The notes below the pieces were generated by a model, which was given only the letters and a program-made list of their open reading frames with translations, did not search any database and was not told the origin of the DNA. Both the position numbers and the translations under genes were made by a program. From an uncultured Muribaculaceae bacterium (lineage in GTDB: Bacteria > Bacteroidota > Bacteroidia > Bacteroidales > Muribaculaceae), in NCBI GenBank assembly GCA_910576935.1, contig CAJTKG010000002.1, positions 1 through 64,000 of the forward strand: a DNA stretch of 64,000 bases. Reading direction: 5' to 3'. Positions within the stretch are counted from its first letter, which is position 1; each line of letters opens with the position of its first letter. Of the stretch, positions 58,714 to 64,000 are shown one piece after another.

Positions 58714-61314
58714 ATGAAAGCAAAGCTTAGCATTTTTTATCTTTTGTTCTTCATCCTGTCGGGTGTGTTGACACTGAAGGGGGAGAACGTCGGCAATCCG
58801 CAGGCCGATCCGCGCGCTGTTGTGACAAGCGGCAATGCACGATTTACGGTATTGACGCCCGAAATGATCCGCATCGAATACAGCGATAAGGGAGTATTCG
58901 AGGATCGGGCGACATTTGCTATCGTAAACCGCAATCTTGAAGTGCCCCGTTTCACAACCGATGAAGATGATACATTTCTTTTCATCGAGACAGACAAAAT
59001 ACATCTGAAATATCGCAAGGGTACTAATCCCCGCACCCTTCCGGCATCGTCGGCAAATCTCTCGATAACAATGAACCATAACGGACGTGAGGTGCTGTGG
59101 TATCCCGGCAAACCCGATCCGATGAACCTCAAGGGCACATGCCGCACCCTTGACGGCAGCAACGGCCAGAACAAGCGGTCGGAGATGGAAGACGGTCTGA
59201 TCTCCCGTTCGGGCTGGGCTGTCATAGATGATTCCTGGACATCGTCACGTCCAGACGGCAGCCGTTCGTTTGCTTTTGAGGCTGATGAGACGCTGGGCTA
59301 TGACTGGTGGGCGGAACGTAAAGATCCCTATGCGATGGATACCTATTTCCTGGGTTATGGAAACAATTATAAGAAAGCAATGTATGACTTTACGCTTGTG
59401 GCCGGTAAGATACCCCTTCCGCCGTCGTATGTGTTCGGCTACTGGTATAGCAAGTATTCGTCATATTCGGCCGATGATTACCGTGAGATCATGAATGATA
59501 TATCAAGCAATGAGATACCTGCCGATGTCATGATTCTCGATATGGACTGGCATTGGAACGGCAACGAGGGCAGCATGTCGGCCGGACGCGGTGGCTGGAC
59601 AGGCTGGTCATGGAACACCAATCTCATACCTGACCCGGTAGGCCTTCTCAAAGAAATGCATGACCGTAATTTCAAGACCGCTCTGAATCTGCATCCCGCC
59701 GGTGGCGTCAACAGCATCGAGTCTCCCGAGTTTTTCACCTCTATGAACGAGTATCTCAGAGGCAAATATGATGTAAAGGAATCTTCGGGCAAGACGATCC
59801 CGTGGTATCTCGACTATCCCGATTTTACCGAATCGTTCTTCAGCACTATTATCCGCGAGCATGAGAGTGAGGGCGTCGATTTCTGGTGGCTAGACTGGCA
59901 GCAGCATCTTACAAGCCCCTATACAAACGGCCTTGGTCAGACATTCTGGTGCAACCATGTGTTCTACAATGATATGGCCAAAAATCGTCCAGACCGCCGA
60001 CCGGTGATCTTCCACCGTTGGGGCGGCCTTGGCAGCCACAGATACCAGATCGGTTTCTCGGGCGACGCGCTTATCAATTTCCCCACACTTGCTTTCCAGC
60101 CCTATTTCACAGCCACGGCAGCTAACGTCGGTTACGGCTATTGGGGCCATGACCTGGGCGGTCATGCTTATTCGGGCGATGAGTCTGTCAATGATCCCGA
60201 ACTTTTCCTCCGCTGGATACAGTTCGGCGTATTCACGCCGATCTTCAGAACACATGCGACCAATGATCCTCGCATCGAGCGCCGCATGTGGAAATTCCCC
60301 AACTTCTCCGATATGCTTGAGGCTGTCAGACTGCGCTATTCATTGTTCCCGTATATCTATACGATGGCCCGCGAGACATACGACACGGGTATCTCGCTGT
60401 GTCGTCCGCTGTATTATGAGTATCCCGAGGCCGAAGAGGCTTATACTTATGAAGAAGAATATTTCTTCGGAAATGATATACTTGTCGCTCCGATAGTCGA
60501 ACCGGGTAAAAACGGCGTCTGCACGAAGACAATATGGTTCCCGCGTGGAAACTGGTGGAGCGTGGCCACAAACGAGCTTATCGAAGGGCCGTGTGTCATG
60601 ACCATGGAGTTCTCGAAAACAGATATTCCTTATTTCTATCGCGAAGGTTCGATTGTTCCCCTCAACCCCGCGGGTGTTATGAATGTGACCGAGCGCCCCG
60701 AGCATCTTATCCTGAATATCGTGAAAGGTAATGAAGGAAGCGGAAAGCTTTATGAAGATGCCGGTGACAACAGCGATTATGATGTGGCATATGCTACCAC
60801 CGCGTTCTCGCAGGTGCAGAGCGGAAACAAATATACCTATATGATACAGCCCCGAGAGGGCATCGCCGACAATCTGCCCTCAACAAGATCTTACACACTC
60901 AAGATCTATAACTCGAACACCCCGCTGTCTGTCAAAGTCAATGGCGTGGTTTCAACTCAGTACAGCTATGACAGCGAGAAGAAGTGTACGGCCGTTGAAG
61001 TACCGTCGACAGCCTGTTCGTCATCGGTGACGGTGGAACTTGAGGAAGACATGGCCGGTATAGCCGGCATTACGGTTGATATGCCGAAAGTCTACTACGA
61101 CAAATCTTCAGATACTCTCACCGCCGAACTCGGTCATAACAGAAAAAATGTCGAGCTCGCACTTTTTAATCTGGCCGGTGGCGAATGTCTCAACCGCAAG
61201 TATCAGGACGTATCACGCTTTTCAGAGAAATTATCGATGCTCTCTCCGTCACAGATGTATATCTGCAAGATAATAGCCGACAATCAAATCACCGTTGAAA
61301 AGATATCCAAATAG
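58714..61314 (+). CDS. Glycoside hydrolase family 31 (alpha-glucosidase-like), secreted
   Basis: 866 residues with signal peptide MKAKLSIFYLLFFILSGVLT. N-terminal beta-sandwich (about 25-215), (beta/alpha)8 barrel (about 230-560) with FGYWYSKYSSYSADDYREI, DMDWHWNG, the nucleophile aspartate in FWWLDWQQ and the acid/base region HRWGGLGSHRYQIGFSGDA. After the proximal and distal beta domains come about 95 residues resembling a type A sorting domain (VELALFNLAGGECL...MYICKII). GH31 includes alpha-glucosidases and alpha-xylosidases; alpha-glucosidase is favoured by the SusE/F-like neighbours. Confidence 0.92.
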   Translation: MKAKLSIFYLLFFILSGVLTLKGENVGNPQADPRAVVTSGNARFTVLTPEMIRIEYSDKGVFEDRATFAIVNRNLEVPRFTTDEDDTFLFIETDKIHLKYRKGTNPRTLPASSANLSITMNHNGREVLWYPGKPDPMNLKGTCRTLDGSNGQNKRSEMEDGLISRSGWAVIDDSWTSSRPDGSRSFAFEADETLGYDWWAERKDPYAMDTYFLGYGNNYKKAMYDFTLVAGKIPLPPSYVFGYWYSKYSSYSADDYREIMNDISSNEIPADVMILDMDWHWNGNEGSMSAGRGGWTGWSWNTNLIPDPVGLLKEMHDRNFKTALNLHPAGGVNSIESPEFFTSMNEYLRGKYDVKESSGKTIPWYLDYPDFTESFFSTIIREHESEGVDFWWLDWQQHLTSPYTNGLGQTFWCNHVFYNDMAKNRPDRRPVIFHRWGGLGSHRYQIGFSGDALINFPTLAFQPYFTATAANVGYGYWGHDLGGHAYSGDESVNDPELFLRWIQFGVFTPIFRTHATNDPRIERRMWKFPNFSDMLEAVRLRYSLFPYIYTMARETYDTGISLCRPLYYEYPEAEEAYTYEEEYFFGNDILVAPIVEPGKNGVCTKTIWFPRGNWWSVATNELIEGPCVMTMEFSKTDIPYFYREGSIVPLNPAGVMNVTERPEHLILNIVKGNEGSGKLYEDAGDNSDYDVAYATTAFSQVQSGNKYTYMIQPREGIADNLPSTRSYTLKIYNSNTPLSVKVNGVVSTQYSYDSEKKCTAVEVPSTACSSSVTVELEEDMAGIAGITVDMPKVYYDKSSDTLTAELGHNRKNVELALFNLAGGECLNRKYQDVSRFSEKLSMLSPSQMYICKIIADNQITVEKISK

Positions 61315-61323
61315 ACCATTGCC

Positions 61324-62694
61324 ATGAAAAAAATAATATCATTACTGACTGTCTTTTTGTGCAGTCTGTCGGCTTTCGCCGGAATGTCAAATTCAATTGA
61401 ATATACTCAGCTGTATATTGTCGGTACGGCCGTTAAAGCAGGATGGAATATCGGCGCCACACCGATGGACAGATTGGATAGCGGTGTGTTTACGTGGACG
61501 GGTACGCTCACAGCCGGAGAGCCGTTTAAATTCATGAACTCCAACGACGGCTGGCATAAACATGTCGTGGCCACGAGCAGGAATGAGCTGATAAAAGTCG
61601 GCGAGATACATCATCTCGATTTCTATGCCAACTGGCAGCTTCCCGATATGCTTGATAATAAATTCCGGGTTGATAAAACCGGCGAGTACGTCATTACGGT
61701 GGACCTCCGCAGTATGAGCATATGTCTTGGCAACCCCGAGGCGGCTCCGGTATATCCCGACAAATATTATGTCACGGGTTCTGCACTTGACAATCAGGTA
61801 ATCGAGCTGTCGAAAATCGAGAATTTCGAGTTTAAGCAAAGCATGACTTGCAAACCGGGCAATATAATATTGATGGACACACCGGTCAAAGGTGACGACA
61901 CACGTTATTTCGTTCCAGTTTTTGAAGATGTCGATATAGCGTTCGGCAAGGGTTATGTCTCGAAATTGAAAGTGACCACCGACGCCGATGCCAGAGGTTG
62001 GAGCGTAGCCGTCCCCGGCGACTATATCGTGTATATAGCTTGCAGCGACCACAGATATATGGGCAGAAAACACAAACAGCGCAAATATCTTTATATCGTA
62101 GGCGGTTGCTGTGAACTGGCATGGAACTACTGGGATGACAGCAACTGTGTGTTTTATCCCAATCCCGAGAATGCCGACGAACTGGTATGGGACGGAGAGC
62201 TGAGAATAGGATGGAAAGGCAATACAGAACCCGATCTGTTTAAAATCCTCACGGAGAGAAGTTGGACAGACGAGAATTATCATCCTTATGTCGAGAATGC
62301 ATTGGCTGAAGGCACCGGCCCGATCAGAACTACCGACGGCGGCGATACCAAATGGAAGATTACCAAAGACGGTCGGTACAAGATTACTGTCAATACCAGA
62401 AACGAGACTATCACGACAGAATATCTCTCGCCGGTCACCGAGGGTGACATCGTCACAGCCGGCGTTGTCTCGGCGGATGTCGATGTCGTAAAACTGTCAT
62501 GCGTAAACAACAGTGTCGAGCTCGTTTATTCTCCCGAACCTGTCAATGTCAAGGTCGTGAATATCGCAGGATGTCTGATCTCGTTTAAGAAAGGCGTCAC
62601 CAAGGGCATTGTTGCCGACAATCTTGGCGGTGGCATTTATGTGGTCTCGGTCGAGGGCGCTACAGTGAGCAAATCATATAAAATAAAAATTTAA
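61324..62694 (+). CDS. SusE/SusF-like protein with type A sorting-like tail
   Basis: 456 residues with signal peptide MKKIISLLTVFLCSLSAFA. First binding module LYIVGTAVKAGWNIGATPMD (about 30-140), a middle module (about 150-245) and a third YIVGGCCELAWNYWDDSNC (about 255-370). The last 80 residues (VKVVNIAGCLISF...GGGIYVVSVEGATVSKSYKIKI) look like a type A sorting domain. Only nine bases behind the GH31 gene, so co-transcribed. Probably presents alpha-glucan to GH31. Confidence 0.85.
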   Translation: MKKIISLLTVFLCSLSAFAGMSNSIEYTQLYIVGTAVKAGWNIGATPMDRLDSGVFTWTGTLTAGEPFKFMNSNDGWHKHVVATSRNELIKVGEIHHLDFYANWQLPDMLDNKFRVDKTGEYVITVDLRSMSICLGNPEAAPVYPDKYYVTGSALDNQVIELSKIENFEFKQSMTCKPGNIILMDTPVKGDDTRYFVPVFEDVDIAFGKGYVSKLKVTTDADARGWSVAVPGDYIVYIACSDHRYMGRKHKQRKYLYIVGGCCELAWNYWDDSNCVFYPNPENADELVWDGELRIGWKGNTEPDLFKILTERSWTDENYHPYVENALAEGTGPIRTTDGGDTKWKITKDGRYKITVNTRNETITTEYLSPVTEGDIVTAGVVSADVDVVKLSCVNNSVELVYSPEPVNVKVVNIAGCLISFKKGVTKGIVADNLGGGIYVVSVEGATVSKSYKIKI

Positions 62695-62735
62695 GAGACC
62701 GGCAATTATTATAATAACCAAATAAATTTATTCCA

Positions 62736-63212
62736 ATGAAACACAGATTTTGCCCTCTAATCCTTGCGGGGATGGGCTTGGCGTCTGTATTTAGTGCAAC
62801 AGCCACGGATGTGTATGTCTACGCTCCGACAGGTGAAACATTAGGAAAAGCAACCGAAGTACAGCGCATTGAGTTTAACAAAGCAGGCAAGCTGACGCTT
62901 GTCCCTGTAGAAGGAGATAAAATCGACTTCGACTTAGACAAACTTGAATGTTTTGCATTCAAGTCTATCACTGTGAGCGGCTCGGCCGACGTAGAGGCTG
63001 TGAACGCCACGGTACGCCTTGTCGGCGATATGCTTTCGGTGACAAGCGCGTCGGAGATATCTGAGATACGCGTTTACAATGTGTTGGGTGAACTGATCGG
63101 CAGTTGCACACCCGGTGCTTGCGAGGCAATCATGACAGTCAACGCACGCGGCCTTGGCATCGTGGTGGTTGCAGCCGGTGGAATTGTCCAAACCTATAAA
63201 ATTGTCAGATAA
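62736..63212 (+). CDS. Small secreted protein with sorting-domain-like end
   Basis: 158 residues with signal peptide MKHRFCPLILAGMGLASVFSATA. The first half (VYVYAPTGETLGKATEVQRIEF) resembles the beginning of the next gene product; the second half (ISEIRVYNVLGELIGSC...GLGIVVVAAGGIVQTYKIVR) is a type A sorting-like domain. Nothing catalytic. It sits in the GH31 operon, two bases before the following start. Confidence 0.75.
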   Translation: MKHRFCPLILAGMGLASVFSATATDVYVYAPTGETLGKATEVQRIEFNKAGKLTLVPVEGDKIDFDLDKLECFAFKSITVSGSADVEAVNATVRLVGDMLSVTSASEISEIRVYNVLGELIGSCTPGACEAIMTVNARGLGIVVVAAGGIVQTYKIVR

Positions 63213-63214
63213 CC

Positions 63215-64000
63215 ATGAAAAGACTTGCTATCATATCTTTGGCTGCCATGGGTGCGGCCGCATTATCGATCTACGCGGCAGATTTCCTGTATTTTCACTA
63301 CAACGGCAAAGTGACGCAGGTTGTCCCCGCCGAGAATATCGACCGTATCAACAAGGAGGCTGACAATAAGCTGAGTGTCGTCGATGCCGAGGGCAACACT
63401 ATTTATGCTTTTTCTCCCGAAGAAGTCGACTCAATCTCTTTCACAGAGCCCATGCCCAAGGCCGACCTGCTTGACGTGGTTTTCAACGCCGACGGTACGG
63501 CGAAGGATGTGTCGCCGATGAACTTCACTGTCGAGCGCGGCGGCGACGCTACAACCGAATGGAACGACCGCTATAACCGCTATGAGGCAAAACTCTCGGG
63601 TAACAAGTGGGGCGACAGCAATGTTGCCGAACATTTCTATCGTGTGGACTACAGCAACAACCAGGCGTTCAAAGATGCTTTGGCAGACGGTCATACCCTC
63701 GAAGTGCTCTTCATGCCCGAATATACAGGTGATATGCCCGATGCCGAGGCAAAGATATTTGCATCTCACGAGGCCGGCGGTACGGGCATCATGGTGAAGA
63801 CGGCAGGCGCCGGTCCCAATGCATTGAATTCTCTCACGTTCCTCCCCAATGTCTCGACCGGCACTCACAGCTCATGGCAGTGGGCGGCCAGCGACGTTGT
63901 TCCCGAATCAAACGTCTACTATCACGTCGTCGGTGTTTGGGACAAAGAAGCCAAGAAGGCAAGAATCTATGTCAACGGCGAGCTCAACAATGAAATATCG
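63215..64000 (+). CDS. Secreted protein with LamG/concanavalin-like domain, cut by the window edge
   Basis: 262 codons from MKRLAIISLAAMGAAALS are visible, without stop. After the signal peptide an N-terminal motif (VTQVVPAENIDRINKEADN, then IYAFSPEEVDSISF) resembles the preceding protein. From about residue 85 a LamG-like jelly roll is recognisable (FNADGTAKDVS, LEVLFMPEYTG, YYHVVGVWDKEAKKARIYVNGELNNEI). In related proteins an enzyme domain often follows; it is outside the window. Confidence 0.8.
   Translation, partial: MKRLAIISLAAMGAAALSIYAADFLYFHYNGKVTQVVPAENIDRINKEADNKLSVVDAEGNTIYAFSPEEVDSISFTEPMPKADLLDVVFNADGTAKDVSPMNFTVERGGDATTEWNDRYNRYEAKLSGNKWGDSNVAEHFYRVDYSNNQAFKDALADGHTLEVLFMPEYTGDMPDAEAKIFASHEAGGTGIMVKTAGAGPNALNSLTFLPNVSTGTHSSWQWAASDVVPESNVYYHVVGVWDKEAKKARIYVNGELNNEIS

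Overview
The window comes from a chromosome of a gut Bacteroidales, most likely family Muribaculaceae. The evidence is many promoters of the Bacteroidota type (TAnnTTTG at -7, often a TTTG about 20 bases upstream), no Shine-Dalgarno dependence, DUF4494/DUF1573/DUF6377/SusE-SusF families, an AroF-chorismate mutase fusion next to pheA and tyrA, and secreted proteins ending in the 'YNLQG...LPAGIYI..GKK' tail common in that family. Genus level is not claimed. Most genes from the left edge to about 52.6 kb are on the minus strand; the right end is a plus-strand carbohydrate locus.

Layout. 1-0.5 kb: the 5' end of an IS1182-like transposase and one copy of a 68-bp dispersed repeat. 0.5-4.7 kb: Phe/Tyr operon (pheA, aminotransferase, DAHP synthase-chorismate mutase, tyrA) behind a leader peptide and a terminator/antiterminator. 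4.8-9.5 kb: a decayed RHS stub, then LMW phosphatase, SerB and a patatin-barrel protein in an overlapping operon. 9.5-15.9 kb: two large secreted proteins and pnp. 16-18.4 kb: YjbR-like, DUF5131 and DUF488 proteins, an acetyltransferase and SRP RNA. 18.4-22.6 kb: a Ser/Thr kinase fused through a membrane helix to an FKBP domain, with an open frame continuing past its UGA stop; then rpsA and initiator tRNA. 22.8-28.8 kb: SbcCD exonuclease operon with a small novel gene in front and an Old Yellow Enzyme behind. 28.9-31.9 kb: two different histidine phosphatases around a small TPR gene, the second with a tandemly duplicated promoter. 32-38.2 kb: OmpA-like porin, transketolase, FucP-type sugar transporter, YggS, DUF4494. 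38.2-39.6 kb: an island of REP-like palindromes, a G-quadruplex-prone C tract, a perfect inverted repeat, an orphan gene and the second 68-bp repeat. 39.6-45.5 kb: DUF1573 protein and a glycogen/alpha-glucan operon (debranching enzyme, GT4, GH57). 45.7-52.6 kb: DbpA-like helicase, thioredoxin lipoprotein, mdh, POT peptide transporter, Ig-like lipoprotein. 52.7-64 kb: a giant glycerophosphodiesterase, a DUF6377 regulator and a divergent alpha-glucoside locus (SusE/F-like protein, GH31, second SusE/F-like protein, two small-tail secreted proteins), running off the right edge.

The points most worth following up are the kinase-FKBP fusion with its in-frame continuation past UGA, the aromatic-amino-acid attenuator, and the repeat island around 38.2-39.6 kb. 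All calls are from reading the sequence; no database search was run.
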